Source: Lachnospiraceae bacterium
Lineage (GTDB): Bacteria; Bacillota; Clostridia; Lachnospirales; Lachnospiraceae
Assembly: GCA_910576385.1 (NCBI GenBank)
Contig: CAJTIR010000014.1
Location: forward strand, 40,150 to 104,149
DNA length: 64,000 nt
Direction of reading: 5' to 3'
Position numbers and translations under genes: made by a program
Shown: in pieces, positions 1-8,858 of the stretch
How the letters are laid out: every line of letters begins with the position of its first letter
Position numbering within the stretch: the first letter of the stretch is position 1
The notes under the pieces: model-generated
What the model was told of the DNA's origin: nothing
Database searches by the model: none
The model's input: the letters and a program-made list of their open reading frames with translations, nothing else

Positions 1-8
1 ATTCTCAT
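1..8 (-). CDS. scpB: Probable start of scpB, cut by the window edge
   Basis: Only the first codons would be present. An ATG at 8-6 on the minus strand has a GGTGAT Shine-Dalgarno-like sequence a few bases upstream and lies 14 bases after the scpA stop. In Firmicutes scpB normally follows scpA, so this is inferred from position, not from protein sequence. Confidence 0.35.
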
Positions 9-21
9 CTATCACCGCGGG

Positions 22-768
22 TTATGCGGCAATCCTTGACTCAATCAGGATATCATCAAAAATATTTTCTTGGGAAATCAATATTTTTCCAGTTTTCATC
101 AATTCCAGGATGGACAAAAATGTGACAATAATTTCCATTTTCGTGCTCTGTGCCTCCAAAATTCCTCGAAAACTAAAATTCCGATGAGCAATCGCATACT
201 GTTCCAGATATACCATTCGTTCTTCTAAGGACACTTCTTCCTTCTCAATCTTTCCAAACTTGGAACGAATCGGGTCAATCTTGTCCTCTCTTTTGCGCAT
301 AATAGACTTAAAAATGGCATTAAGTTTTTTTAAGGTGACATTGGACAACAATTCCTCCAGATTCACCGGCTCCTGATATTTACGGACTTCATCTGGAATC
401 GTTGGCGTTTTAAACATCACCTTCTGCGCATCCACTTGACGATCCTTTAATTCATAGGACATACACTTATACATCTTATATTCCAGCAATTTCTGTACCA
501 GCTCCGCCCTGGGATCCTCCTGAATTTCCTCCTTCTCTTCTTTGGGCAGCAGCATACGGGATTTAATATCCAGCAGGGTGGCTGCCATCACTAGAAATTC
601 ACTGACAATATTCAGATCCTGGCGCTTCATCTCGCTAATGTACTCCATGTACTGATTGGTAATTTCCACAATCGGAATATCATAAATACTTACTTTGTTT
701 TTCTCAAGCAGATGCAAAAGGAGATCCAAAGGCCCTTCAAACACCTGCAATTTTACTTTTAGATCCAT
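22..768 (-). CDS. scpA: Segregation and condensation protein A
   Basis: ScpA is the kleisin that bridges the two SMC heads and binds ScpB, forming the condensin complex that compacts and separates chromosomes. The 248-residue length is usual for the family. The N-terminus carries the typical FEGPLDLLLHLLEKNKV segment, followed by helical DIPIVEITNQYMEYI and the LLDIKSRMLLP stretch; the C-terminus ends in a small winged-helix segment (FLSILELMKTGKI). The gene lies 24 bp downstream of a 63-residue ORF and is probably cotranscribed with it from the promoter at 1026-1054. Identity is clear from sequence; function is inferred from the family. Confidence 0.96.
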   Translation of the reverse strand: MDLKVKLQVFEGPLDLLLHLLEKNKVSIYDIPIVEITNQYMEYISEMKRQDLNIVSEFLVMAATLLDIKSRMLLPKEEKEEIQEDPRAELVQKLLEYKMYKCMSYELKDRQVDAQKVMFKTPTIPDEVRKYQEPVNLEELLSNVTLKKLNAIFKSIMRKREDKIDPIRSKFGKIEKEEVSLEERMVYLEQYAIAHRNFSFRGILEAQSTKMEIIVTFLSILELMKTGKILISQENIFDDILIESRIAA

Positions 769-792
769 ATTTTTGCTGTCACAACTGTTCCC

Positions 793-984
793 TTACTCTT
801 TCATTTTGTCTATGTCTGTCAGATTGACGCCCAACACAGTTAAAAGTGCTTTCAGAGAGAGATACTCATCTCTCAATTTCGCATAGGTTTCTGTGGCATT
901 TTCTTTACGCGCTATTGCCATATAATCCTGAATTTTCTTAAAATCATCAATGGCGTTTTTAATAATCTCAGCATTTGTCGGCAT
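793..984 (-). CDS. Small conserved-looking helical protein, function unknown
   Basis: A 63-residue acidic/helical protein with no signal peptide or recognised motif (starts MPTNAEIIKNAIDDFKKI, ends GVNLTDIDKMKE). An AGGTGATTG ribosome site precedes the ATG, and a near-consensus promoter lies about 40 bp upstream, which supports real expression. It is first in a short operon with scpA, so a link to chromosome segregation is possible but is only a neighbourhood argument. Confidence 0.75.
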   Translation of the reverse strand: MPTNAEIIKNAIDDFKKIQDYMAIARKENATETYAKLRDEYLSLKALLTVLGVNLTDIDKMKE

Positions 985-1025
985 TCAATCACCTGCTTTC
1001 TCTGTGCGATTTCATTGGTAAATCC

Positions 1026-1054
1026 ATTATAACAAAAGCACTTCAAAGTGTAAA
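1026..1054 (-). promoter_or_regulatory. SigA-type promoter of the small ORF-scpA operon
   Basis: On the minus strand a TTTACA -35 box (1049-1054) and a perfect TATAAT -10 box (1026-1031) are separated by 17 bp. Transcription would begin near 1019 and read into the 63-residue ORF and scpA. Confidence 0.8.
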
Positions 1055-1098
1055 GCAAAAACAACTAAGGAAACGCTTTAAACTGCATTTTGCTAACA

Positions 1099-1950
1099 CT
1101 ATTGAGGAAGAAATTTTATCTGCAAAAGTTCTGCCCGATTAAAAATGCGCACATGAAAAGTGTGGGTGCCAAGCCCTCTGCTGACAATCACACAGCGATC
1201 TCCTATCTGAAATTTTCCCGCATCATATTTCGGAAACAGTGTAAGCTGTGGGGAGATCAGGCTTCCAATCCCAGGAATCCTAATTAATCCCCCGTGATTA
1301 TGTCCACAAAATGTTACATCTGCCCCCCATTTGGCATAATTTTCTGCATATGCTGGATTATGGGCGAGTAAAATTTGAAACAACTCCTCCTTGTGCAATT
1401 TTAAATGCTTCTTCATATAAGCATCCTTCATCGGAGGAATCTCACCCTTTTCATAGTAATCCAATTCCAGCTCCAAGGCGGACAGTATTACTTGGTTTTC
1501 TCCCAGAGAAATTTCCCTGCTCTCTGTTTCCATAATTTGCACACCCAAATCCTCTGCCCGTTTTAAATACTTCATAAACGGGGGATGATTGATCCGTTTC
1601 GAATCACGCAGGCGGCTCTCATGATTGCCATAGCTATAATAGACAGGAGCAATCTTGACAAGTTCCTGTAATGTTTTCAAAGCTTTTTCATAGGTATCTG
1701 GATATTTTGAGACCAGTAAATCCCCTGGAATTAATATCACTTGTGGCTCAATCTTCTTTACTTGTTCCAAAAGCCGTTTATTTTCCTTCCCATAGAAAAA
1801 TCCATGCAGATCTGCAATCACCGCGGCGCAAGCCTCTTTCTTAAGTTTTGGAGAACACACCTCATAACAGGTAACACCGAAACGGGATAACTCCCACCTC
1901 TGCCATACAATATACAGAAACAACAATGCCAATATCAAAATTAAAACCAT
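1099..1950 (-). CDS. Membrane-anchored metallophosphoesterase (YkuE/YaeI type)
   Basis: A 283-residue calcineurin-like phosphoesterase. One N-terminal hydrophobic segment (residues 1-17) would anchor it in the membrane. Metal-binding motifs appear in the family order: ADLHG (DxH), IPGDLL (GD), YGNHE (GNHE), LLAHNPAY and CGHNHGG (GHxH). YkuE/YaeI relatives act on lipid or cell-envelope phosphoesters; the substrate here cannot be read from sequence. It is divergent from the downstream carboxypeptidase gene, and the two starts are only about 100 bp apart. Confidence 0.9.
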   Translation of the reverse strand: MVLILILALLFLYIVWQRWELSRFGVTCYEVCSPKLKKEACAAVIADLHGFFYGKENKRLLEQVKKIEPQVILIPGDLLVSKYPDTYEKALKTLQELVKIAPVYYSYGNHESRLRDSKRINHPPFMKYLKRAEDLGVQIMETESREISLGENQVILSALELELDYYEKGEIPPMKDAYMKKHLKLHKEELFQILLAHNPAYAENYAKWGADVTFCGHNHGGLIRIPGIGSLISPQLTLFPKYDAGKFQIGDRCVIVSRGLGTHTFHVRIFNRAELLQIKFLPQ

Positions 1951-2048
1951 ACCTGCCCCCTGCCTTTCTTTTCAAAATTGTCATATCGTCCATGCCTGTT
2001 GCTTACACTTTAGTATATCTTATAGCTATGTTTCCTGGAGGTTATACT

Positions 2049-3227
2049 ATGCATTGTATTTTATCTTTTCTATTGTCGGCTGCTCTGTTTTTCACATCGC
2101 TGTCGCCTTCCTCCCAGACAGAAGCGCCAGAACCGTCTGCTGGCGAGGTTTCTGTCTCTGCCCCCTCTGTGGTGCTGATCGAAGCTTCCACCGGTCAGGT
2201 AATCTATGAAAAAGACGCCAACACCCCGCTGCATCCCGCCAGCATCACCAAAATCATGACCATGATTTTGATCTTTGATGCGCTGGAGGAAGGGAAAATC
2301 TCACTGGACGATACTGTTACCGTCTCTGAATATGCCGCCAGTATGGGCGGTTCCCAAGTTTTTCTGGAAGCCGGTGAAACTCAGACCGTGGACACTATGC
2401 TCAAATGCATCTCTGTGGCCAGTGCCAATGATGCCTGTGTCGCTATGGCAGAACATATTTGTGGAAGCGAGCAAGAATTTGTATCAAAAATGAATCAACG
2501 CGCCCAAGATCTGGGGATGAAAAATACCACCTTTGTAAACTGCTGTGGTCTGGATGTAGACGGACATATGACCACTGCCTGGGATGTTGCCCTGATGTCC
2601 AGAGAGTTAATCACCAAATATCCACAAATACATAACTACTGTACGATCTGGATGGAAAATATCACCCATGTCACCAGAAGAGGCTCCTCAGAATTTGGTC
2701 TCACTAACACCAATAAATTGATTCGCCAATATCCCTATGCAACTGGACTAAAAACAGGTTCTACCAGCCAGGCAAAATATTGTGTCTCTGCCACCGCTGA
2801 AAAAGACGGCCTGAAATTGATTGCCGTAATTATGGCTGCTCCCGACCATAAGGTACGTTTTCAGGACGCCACCACCCTTTTGAATTATGGCTTTGGAAAA
2901 TGTCAAGTCTATACAGACACAAAAAAAGTAAAACTGCCAAAACTAACTGTGCAGGGCGGTACTGCCGATCAGGTAGCTTTGACTTATGAATCTGATTTCT
3001 CCTATATGGATGTCACTGGCTCTGATCTGTCACAGATTACAAAAGAATTAAAACTGCCGAAACATGCAGACGCTCCCGTCAAAAAAGGCAAGGTAGCTGG
3101 AAAATTAGTCTATAAATTAAACAAACAGGAAATCGGCGCTGTCAATATACTGTACAAGAAAAGTGTGAAAAAGGCTGAGTTTAAAGATTATTTTCTCAAA
3201 ACATTGGAAGCCTTTCTGGTATCATAA
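2049..3227 (+). CDS. dacF: Serine D-alanyl-D-alanine carboxypeptidase (DacF-like PBP)
   Basis: Removes the terminal D-Ala from peptidoglycan stem peptides at the outer membrane face. The three penicillin-binding motifs are present: SITK (catalytic Ser), SAN and KTGST. A signal peptide follows the chosen ATG (MHCILSFLLSAALFF). The reading frame is open further upstream to 1926, but the ATG at 2049 has GGAGG seven bases before it and gives a proper signal sequence, so it is preferred (392 residues). A C-terminal beta-rich PBP5_C-like domain is present. It converges on cls with 5 bp between stop codons. Confidence 0.93.
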   Translation: MHCILSFLLSAALFFTSLSPSSQTEAPEPSAGEVSVSAPSVVLIEASTGQVIYEKDANTPLHPASITKIMTMILIFDALEEGKISLDDTVTVSEYAASMGGSQVFLEAGETQTVDTMLKCISVASANDACVAMAEHICGSEQEFVSKMNQRAQDLGMKNTTFVNCCGLDVDGHMTTAWDVALMSRELITKYPQIHNYCTIWMENITHVTRRGSSEFGLTNTNKLIRQYPYATGLKTGSTSQAKYCVSATAEKDGLKLIAVIMAAPDHKVRFQDATTLLNYGFGKCQVYTDTKKVKLPKLTVQGGTADQVALTYESDFSYMDVTGSDLSQITKELKLPKHADAPVKKGKVAGKLVYKLNKQEIGAVNILYKKSVKKAEFKDYFLKTLEAFLVS

Positions 3228-3232
3228 ATTTG

Positions 3233-4771
3233 TCACAACAACGGCGCAAACAGACGCACTACCCCAAGAAAAGTGCGGATTGCTGCAGGACGCTTCTGGC
3301 AAAACTCTATATTGATCTCTTCAGATTCTGCGATCACCTGCAGCACATCCTGTTTCACCTTCTGAACAGCAGAAGATTCATACATCCAGACACCGCACTC
3401 AAAATGTAGGTACAAACTGCGGTAATCCATATTGATACTTCCCACGGTTGCCAACTTGTCATCACTGACAAAACATTTTGCATGGAGAAATCCTGGTTTA
3501 TACTGATAGATCCGCACCCCGCACTCAATCAAAGGCTCATAATAGGACTGACTCATCCAGTAAACTACTTTCTTATCTGGAATACCTGGCATAATAATGC
3601 GGATATCCACCCCGCTCTTTGCCGCATTCTGCAAAGCCTTGATCATCTCATGATCTGGAATTAGATATGGAGTAAAAATATATACATACTCCCTGGCTTT
3701 GCTGATCATATTCATATAAATATTTTCTCCTGTCGTCTCAGAATCCAGTGGACTGTCTGCATAAGGCTGTATATAGCCATCACTGACAAACGGCTCTGTC
3801 TGATAGCGCTCTGGACGAAACTGCTGCAAATCCGTCTCCTCTGTGCGGTTGATATAAGCCCACATTTCAAGGAACATAATGGTAAAACTCCATACTGCTT
3901 CTCCTTCCAGTCGAAGTCCCGTATCTTTCCAATACCCAAAACGTTCAATCTTATTAATGTATTCATCCGCAAGATTAATTCCTCCGGTAAATCCCACCTT
4001 GCCATCAACCACCAAGATCTTGCGATGATCGCGGTTATTCATGATCACAGACATCACTGGATAAAGCGGATTAAAACGCACACATTTAATGCCCCATTCC
4101 TGCATCGACAGATAATATTTTACTGGAAGAGTGGTGACACAGCCAAAATCATCATAGATAAAACGCACATCCACACCTTCTTTTGCCTTGCGCTTCAAAA
4201 TATCCAAAATTTTGCCAAACATATATCCCTCTTCCACAATAAAATACTCCATAAAAATAAAATGTTTGGCTTCCTCCAGTGCCTCTAACAATTCTGGAAA
4301 CATTTCTTCCCCAGTGGGATAATATTTTGCTGTTGTATTCTCGTATATGGGAAATTTGGCCCAATCTCTGATATACTTTGCCTGTCGGTAGACCGTTTTA
4401 TCCTCCATTGCCAGCTTTTCCATCACCGCTTGATTTTCGGGCAGCAATAGCTCCATCTCTTGATTGATTGCCTCCATACGCTTTCTGGTTGGGCGAGTGA
4501 GATCAGAACGTCCAAAAATAAAATAAACCAAAAGCCCTATCATGGGAACTGCCAATATTACCACGGTCCAGGCAATTTTATAAGATGGATTGCTCCGCTT
4601 ATTTACAATAACCAGTACAACAAAGATAGCGATCAGATCAATAATTGTATTTAAAAAGGTATACCGTTGACGAAATCCCAGCAAAAACGACAAAATCCAG
4701 CTTAGCTGGACTACTATCGCAAATGCTACGATCGTAGCTCTTCCCAATAAAAATTTCTTAATCTTTTTCAT
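3233..4771 (-). CDS. cls: Cardiolipin synthase, phospholipase D family
   Basis: Condenses two phosphatidylglycerols into cardiolipin at the membrane. Two N-terminal transmembrane segments are followed by two HKD catalytic motifs, HRKILVVDGKVGFTGG and HAKCFVSDDKLATVGS. The ATG at 4771 (MKKIKKFLLG) has a GAGAGGG ribosome site and gives 512 residues, close to the usual family length; the upstream extension of the frame to 4831 lacks such a site. The gene follows the subtilase by about 75 bp and is probably cotranscribed with it. Confidence 0.94.
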   Translation of the reverse strand: MKKIKKFLLGRATIVAFAIVVQLSWILSFLLGFRQRYTFLNTIIDLIAIFVVLVIVNKRSNPSYKIAWTVVILAVPMIGLLVYFIFGRSDLTRPTRKRMEAINQEMELLLPENQAVMEKLAMEDKTVYRQAKYIRDWAKFPIYENTTAKYYPTGEEMFPELLEALEEAKHFIFMEYFIVEEGYMFGKILDILKRKAKEGVDVRFIYDDFGCVTTLPVKYYLSMQEWGIKCVRFNPLYPVMSVIMNNRDHRKILVVDGKVGFTGGINLADEYINKIERFGYWKDTGLRLEGEAVWSFTIMFLEMWAYINRTEETDLQQFRPERYQTEPFVSDGYIQPYADSPLDSETTGENIYMNMISKAREYVYIFTPYLIPDHEMIKALQNAAKSGVDIRIIMPGIPDKKVVYWMSQSYYEPLIECGVRIYQYKPGFLHAKCFVSDDKLATVGSINMDYRSLYLHFECGVWMYESSAVQKVKQDVLQVIAESEEINIEFCQKRPAAIRTFLGVVRLFAPLL

Positions 4772-4846
4772 GTAAATTTCCCTCTCATATCCATGATTTT
4801 TATCTAAAAGAATCAAGCTGTTCTCCGTCACTCTTGTGACATTCTA

Positions 4847-5734
4847 TCACAACAATCTGCGAATGTCCACCATCCCCCACCCTTGTTTTGATAATGGCAG
4901 GCCCAGATCTACTGTCCTCTGATAAAGGCGCAGTTTGACATCTGCCGGAGAAAAATGAGGATATTTACTTAACAGCAGGGCAATACTGCCGCTCACCATC
5001 GGCGCCGCCATAGAAGTTCCGCTTTTTTTGGTATACATACCTGGCTGATTGGCACAACTTGTTACGTTTGTTCCTGGTACTACCAATTCTGGTTTCACAA
5101 TACAATGATCTGTTGGTCCCCGTCCAGAATATTCTGGTTTTAACATAGATCTGCCAATCTGCTCTTTATCGTCGTCATAACAACCCACTGTAATGATTTT
5201 GCGGCTGATACCTGGCACAGTGACACTATTTTCTCTAGGTCCATTGTTCCCTGCTGCCGCCACTACCACCAAATTGTGATCCCAGGCATATTCCACTGCT
5301 TTTAACAGTCGGGCTCGTTCCTGACTCTCCGCCTGCAATACCATTCCAATTGATATGTTGACAATCCGTATCTTATAGGCCTCCTTATGACGCACCAGCC
5401 ATTCAATTGCCTGTACCACATTTTCCGTGTTTCCATTCCCTTTTTTATCTAAAATTTTTATAATAATAAAATGACATCTAGGGGCAATACCCATAAATCT
5501 TCCATTGGAGGATTTTCCATTGCCGCCGATAATCCCTGCAATATGGGTTCCGTGCCCATTGTCATCATAGATATTTCTTCTATCACGGATAAAATCCAGG
5601 AAATAGGTTATGCGGCGTCCAAAATCTGAATGCGGAAATATTCCAGTATCTAAGACAGCCACACCTATATTCTCACCAAAATATCCTCTTTCATATGCTG
5701 CCTGCGCATTGATAATCCGTCTGACTCTGTCCAT
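4847..5734 (-). CDS. Subtilisin-like serine protease (S8), no secretion signal
   Basis: A 295-residue S8 peptidase with the catalytic triad in family context: Asp in VAVLDTGIFPHSDF, His in NGHGTHIAGIIGG and Ser in KSGTSMAAPMVSG, with the oxyanion region AAAGNNGP. There is no signal peptide and no propeptide, so it is likely an intracellular subtilisin-type enzyme. Known relatives degrade cytosolic proteins late in growth; the specific substrate is not evident. Confidence 0.92.
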   Translation of the reverse strand: MDRVRRIINAQAAYERGYFGENIGVAVLDTGIFPHSDFGRRITYFLDFIRDRRNIYDDNGHGTHIAGIIGGNGKSSNGRFMGIAPRCHFIIIKILDKKGNGNTENVVQAIEWLVRHKEAYKIRIVNISIGMVLQAESQERARLLKAVEYAWDHNLVVVAAAGNNGPRENSVTVPGISRKIITVGCYDDDKEQIGRSMLKPEYSGRGPTDHCIVKPELVVPGTNVTSCANQPGMYTKKSGTSMAAPMVSGSIALLLSKYPHFSPADVKLRLYQRTVDLGLPLSKQGWGMVDIRRLL

Positions 5735-6011
5735 ATGAATTCCTTTTTAATTAATATATGCAGGGATATGTATTTTGTTTTTGGGTAACTATTTAGAAAC
5801 CTATGAAAATAGATTTTCAGACCTTTTGGCACTTATAAGATCGGCTGTTATAAAAAATGGGGAAACTCAAAATTCATGAGACGATTGCGCATAATATTTT
5901 TCATATATTAGAAAAGTTCATAAAACTTTTCTAATGTAAAAGAGGAAACATTATACCTATATAGGCGTAATGTTTCCTTTCAAATATCATTACTATATCA
6001 TTTCTCTTCTT
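5735..6011. other. Spacer between subtilase and pnp terminator, with two perfect hairpins
   Basis: No ORF is supported. Two perfect inverted repeats are visible: an 11-bp stem at 5908-5918/5924-5934 (TTAGAAAAGTT) and a 10-bp stem at 5944-5953/5968-5977 (GGAAACATTA), each AT-rich. They could be extra terminators behind pnp or the leader of the subtilase gene. No convincing promoter was picked out for the subtilase. Confidence 0.5.
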
Positions 6012-6055
6012 TCAATAAAATAAGAGGACAATGTATTACACACTGCCCTCCTTAT
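6012..6055 (-). terminator. Rho-independent terminator behind pnp
   Basis: On the minus strand, just after the pnp stop, a roughly 15-bp stem (6040-6055 with 6020-6034, one bulge, a few G-U pairs) is followed by a T-rich stretch (CTTATTTTATTG). Confidence 0.75.
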
Positions 6056-6062
6056 CTTAAAA

Positions 6063-8168
6063 CTAAAATCCTTTACGCGCTTCCTTTGGCACATCTTTGA
6101 TTGAAAAACTGATTCTTCCCATCTTATCTTTGCCAAGGCAAACAACAGTGACGATATCGCCCAGGGTTAATACATCCTCCACATGTTCAATACGTTCTCT
6201 GCAGATTTTAGAAATATGAACCATTCCTTCTTTTCCTGGTGCAAACTCCAAAAATGCACCAAACTCTTTAATACTGATCACTTTTCCTGTAAAAATCTGA
6301 CCTGCCTCAAAATCTGTGGTGATAATCTCAATCATTTTCACAGCCTTGTCCATCATTTCCTTATCTGTGCCGCAGACAGAAACAGCTCCCTCATCACTGA
6401 TGTCAATCTTTACGCCAGTCTGTTCAATAATCGCATTGATCGTTTTTCCTCTCTGGCCAACCACATCGCCAATCTTAGCTGGATCAATCTGGATCTGGAC
6501 GATTTTTGGTGCAAATTCTCCCACTTCTTTGCGAGGCTCTGCAATTGCCTTAGACATAACCTCATCCATGATATAGAGTCTTGCCTCCCTGGTTCTGCGA
6601 ATTGCTTCCTCAACAATCGGCCTGGTCAAACCATGAATCTTGATATCCATCTGGATGGCGGTAATTCCTTCGTGTGTACCTGTCACTTTAAAATCCATAT
6701 CACCAAAGAAATCCTCTAATCCTTGGATATCTGTTAATACCAGATAATCATCATCAGTATCTCCCGTCACCAAACCACAAGAAATTCCAGCTACCATTTT
6801 GCGGATTGGCACGCCTGCAGCCATCAACGCCATACAGGAAGCACAGGTGGAAGCCATAGAAGTAGAGCCATTGGATTCAAAAGTCTCAGACACTGCACGG
6901 ATCGCATATGGAAATTCCTCCTCAGAGGGGAGCACTGGCATCAAAGCGCGCTCTGCAAGCGCACCATGTCCAATTTCACGGCGTCCCGGACCTCTGCTGG
7001 GTTTTGTCTCTCCCACAGAATAAGAGGGGAAATTATAGTGATGCATATAACGTTTGTTGACTTCATTTTCATCCAGTCCGTCAATCCTCTGAACTTCAGA
7101 TAAGGGCGCCAGCGTCACCACATCGCAGATTTGGGTTTGTCCACGGGTAAACATCGCGGAACCATGTACTCTGGGGATTAAATCCACCTCTGCGGCAAGT
7201 GGACGAATCTGGTCGATTGCCCGTCCATCCGGTCGTTTATGGTCTTTTAATATCATCTTGCGTACCGTCTTCTTTTGGTACTGGTAAATGGCTTCTCCCA
7301 ATACTTCCAGCCATTCTTCTTTTTCTGCAAAAGCTTCTTCCAACTGCTCTGTTATCTTCTTGATGTTTTCTTCCCGTACTTGTTTCACATCCGTAAATAC
7401 AGCCTCCTCCATCTTCTCTGGAGGAACCTGTTCCCGAATTGCTGCAAACAACTCGTCTGGCACAGCACAACTTGTATATTGATGTTTCTCTTTTCCAATT
7501 TCTGCCACAATCTCATTGATAAAAGCAATGATACTCTGATTGACTTCGTGCGCCATATAAATGGCCTCAATCATCTTATCTTCTGGAATCTCATTTGCTC
7601 CTGCCTCAATCATAATCACTTTCTCACTGGTAGAAGCCACGGTCAAATTCAAATCCCCATTTTTCCATTCTTCCTGAGTAGGATTAACGACAAATTCACC
7701 GTCAATCATTCCCACCTGAGTGGTTGCACAGGGACCTGCAAAGGGAATATCTGAAATGCTGGTAGCGATGGCAGAACCAAGCATTGCCACCAACTCTGGA
7801 CGGCATTGGGGATCCACACTCATGACCAGATTATTCAGAGTGACATCATTTCGATAATCCTTGGGAAACAATGGACGCATTGGACGGTCAATCACGCGGG
7901 ACGTTAAGATTGCATTCTCAGACGCCTTGCCCTCTCTTTTATTAAAACCGCCCGGAATTTTACCGACAGCATACAGCTTTTCCTCATATTCTACACTCAA
8001 AGGAAAGAAATCAATTCCTTCCCTTGGTTTATCAGATGCAGTAGCGGTACACAGAACAACGGTATCTCCATAATGCATAAATGCGGCGCCATTCGCCTGT
8101 GCTGCTACTCTGCCTATGTCAATTCTCAGCGTTCTGCCTGCCAATTCCATAGTAAACTGTTTGTACAT
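6063..8168 (-). CDS. pnp: Polyribonucleotide nucleotidyltransferase (PNPase)
   Basis: A 3'-5' phosphorolytic exoribonuclease working in the RNA degradosome. The 701 residues contain two RNase PH-like cores (with FFPLSVEYEEK and the FNKREGKASENAIL region early, FPYAIRAVSETFESNGS later), then a KH domain (IDPAKIGDVVGQRGKTINAI) and an S1 domain (GKVISIKEFGAFLEF). The ribosome site AAGAAGAGGAGAAAG precedes the ATG. It lies downstream of rpsO as in many bacteria, with a long hairpin in the leader that is a likely RNase III site (separate entry). Confidence 0.98.
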   Translation of the reverse strand: MYKQFTMELAGRTLRIDIGRVAAQANGAAFMHYGDTVVLCTATASDKPREGIDFFPLSVEYEEKLYAVGKIPGGFNKREGKASENAILTSRVIDRPMRPLFPKDYRNDVTLNNLVMSVDPQCRPELVAMLGSAIATSISDIPFAGPCATTQVGMIDGEFVVNPTQEEWKNGDLNLTVASTSEKVIMIEAGANEIPEDKMIEAIYMAHEVNQSIIAFINEIVAEIGKEKHQYTSCAVPDELFAAIREQVPPEKMEEAVFTDVKQVREENIKKITEQLEEAFAEKEEWLEVLGEAIYQYQKKTVRKMILKDHKRPDGRAIDQIRPLAAEVDLIPRVHGSAMFTRGQTQICDVVTLAPLSEVQRIDGLDENEVNKRYMHHYNFPSYSVGETKPSRGPGRREIGHGALAERALMPVLPSEEEFPYAIRAVSETFESNGSTSMASTCASCMALMAAGVPIRKMVAGISCGLVTGDTDDDYLVLTDIQGLEDFFGDMDFKVTGTHEGITAIQMDIKIHGLTRPIVEEAIRRTREARLYIMDEVMSKAIAEPRKEVGEFAPKIVQIQIDPAKIGDVVGQRGKTINAIIEQTGVKIDISDEGAVSVCGTDKEMMDKAVKMIEIITTDFEAGQIFTGKVISIKEFGAFLEFAPGKEGMVHISKICRERIEHVEDVLTLGDIVTVVCLGKDKMGRISFSIKDVPKEARKGF

Positions 8169-8221
8169 AATCTTTCTCCTCTTCTTTCACATATACAGTG
8201 ATTTCCTTTGAATTTTTCTGC

Positions 8222-8300
8222 GAGACAGAAGATACCGAAACTACTGAGCCATATACAATTTTTTATATACAGCTCAGTGGTCTCGGGATATCCCTCTGTC
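8222..8300 (-). promoter_or_regulatory. Long hairpin in the rpsO-pnp intercistronic leader
   Basis: The arms 8222-8249 and 8272-8300 pair over about 26 bp with small bulges and several G-U pairs; the innermost seven pairs (ACTGAGC/GCTCAGT) are perfect and the loop is AT-rich. It sits in the pnp 5' leader, 54 bp before the start codon. In E. coli a comparable pnp leader stem is cut by RNase III as the first step of PNPase autoregulation; the same role here is inference. Confidence 0.7.
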
Positions 8301-8326
8301 CAATCTAGTGTCTTGACACTAGTGAA

Positions 8327-8350
8327 AATAGAGCGGAAAACCGCTCTATT
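8327..8350 (-). terminator. Terminator behind rpsO, probably partial
   Basis: A perfect 10-bp stem (AATAGAGCGG/CCGCTCTATT) with a four-base loop, followed on the minus strand by TTTTC. A second short perfect hairpin lies at 8305-8322 (CTAGTGT/ACACTAG). No clear promoter was seen between this and pnp, so some read-through is likely. Confidence 0.7.
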
Positions 8351-8365
8351 CTCGTAAACTCAAAA

Positions 8366-8632
8366 TTATTTTCTGATTCCCAGACGATCAATCAATGTAC
8401 GATATCTCTCAATATCTACCTTCTTCAAATAAGCCAGCAGACCACGTCTCTGACCTACCATTTTCAAAAGACCGCGTCTGGAATGATGATCCTTAGGATT
8501 CTTCTTCAAATGCTCTGTTAATTCCTGGATTCTTGTTGTCAGAATTGCAACCTGAACTTCTGGTGAACCTGTATCTCCAGGAGTTCTCGCATATTCATTC
8601 ATAATTGCCTGTTTCTTTTCCTTTGCTATCAT
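8366..8632 (-). CDS. rpsO: 30S ribosomal protein S15
   Basis: An 88-residue S15 that binds the 16S rRNA central domain early in 30S assembly. Characteristic segments are [30 protein letters not shown] and [19 protein letters not shown] site precedes the ATG. It has its own strong promoter and a structured leader of about 187 nt, where S15 may repress its own translation as known in several bacterial phyla. Confidence 0.98.
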   Translation of the reverse strand: MIAKEKKQAIMNEYARTPGDTGSPEVQVAILTTRIQELTEHLKKNPKDHHSRRGLLKMVGQRRGLLAYLKKVDIERYRTLIDRLGIRK

Positions 8633-8820
8633 TTTATGATAACCTCCTTAAATACTAGTATCGCCCGCCTGAGTCTCTTTATACAAGCAATTCTCTGTAC
8701 TATATTGACAGATTCAAAATGCTGTAAAGAATACAGAATATTAAGTAATGGTCGGAGTTTCCGGTTACTGAATATGGGCTGTTTTATGCTTCTGGCAAGT
8801 GTCTTACAGACACTCACCAG
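8633..8820 (-). promoter_or_regulatory. 5' leader of rpsO, candidate S15 autoregulatory RNA
   Basis: The predicted transcript begins at about 8819. A 12-bp hairpin (8792-8803 with 8809-8820, one mismatch) starts almost at the first base. Near the ribosome site the leader contains GGCGGGCGATACTAG, a GC-rich element with GAT resembling the G-U/G-C motif that S15 recognises in other leaders. Assignment to a named leader class would need a covariance search. Confidence 0.5.
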
Positions 8821-8825
8821 GTAGC

Positions 8826-8854
8826 ATTATACCATATGGTTACAGGCTTGTAAA
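8826..8854 (-). promoter_or_regulatory. rpsO promoter
   Basis: TTTACA at 8849-8854, a 17-bp spacer, and TATAAT at 8826-8831, all on the minus strand. The promoter sits in the 30 bp just behind the galactanase stop codon. Confidence 0.85.
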
Positions 8855-8858
8855 GAAA

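Noticed and set aside
7275..7754. 159-codon plus-strand open frame opposite pnp
   Set aside because: Antisense shadow of a strongly conserved gene.
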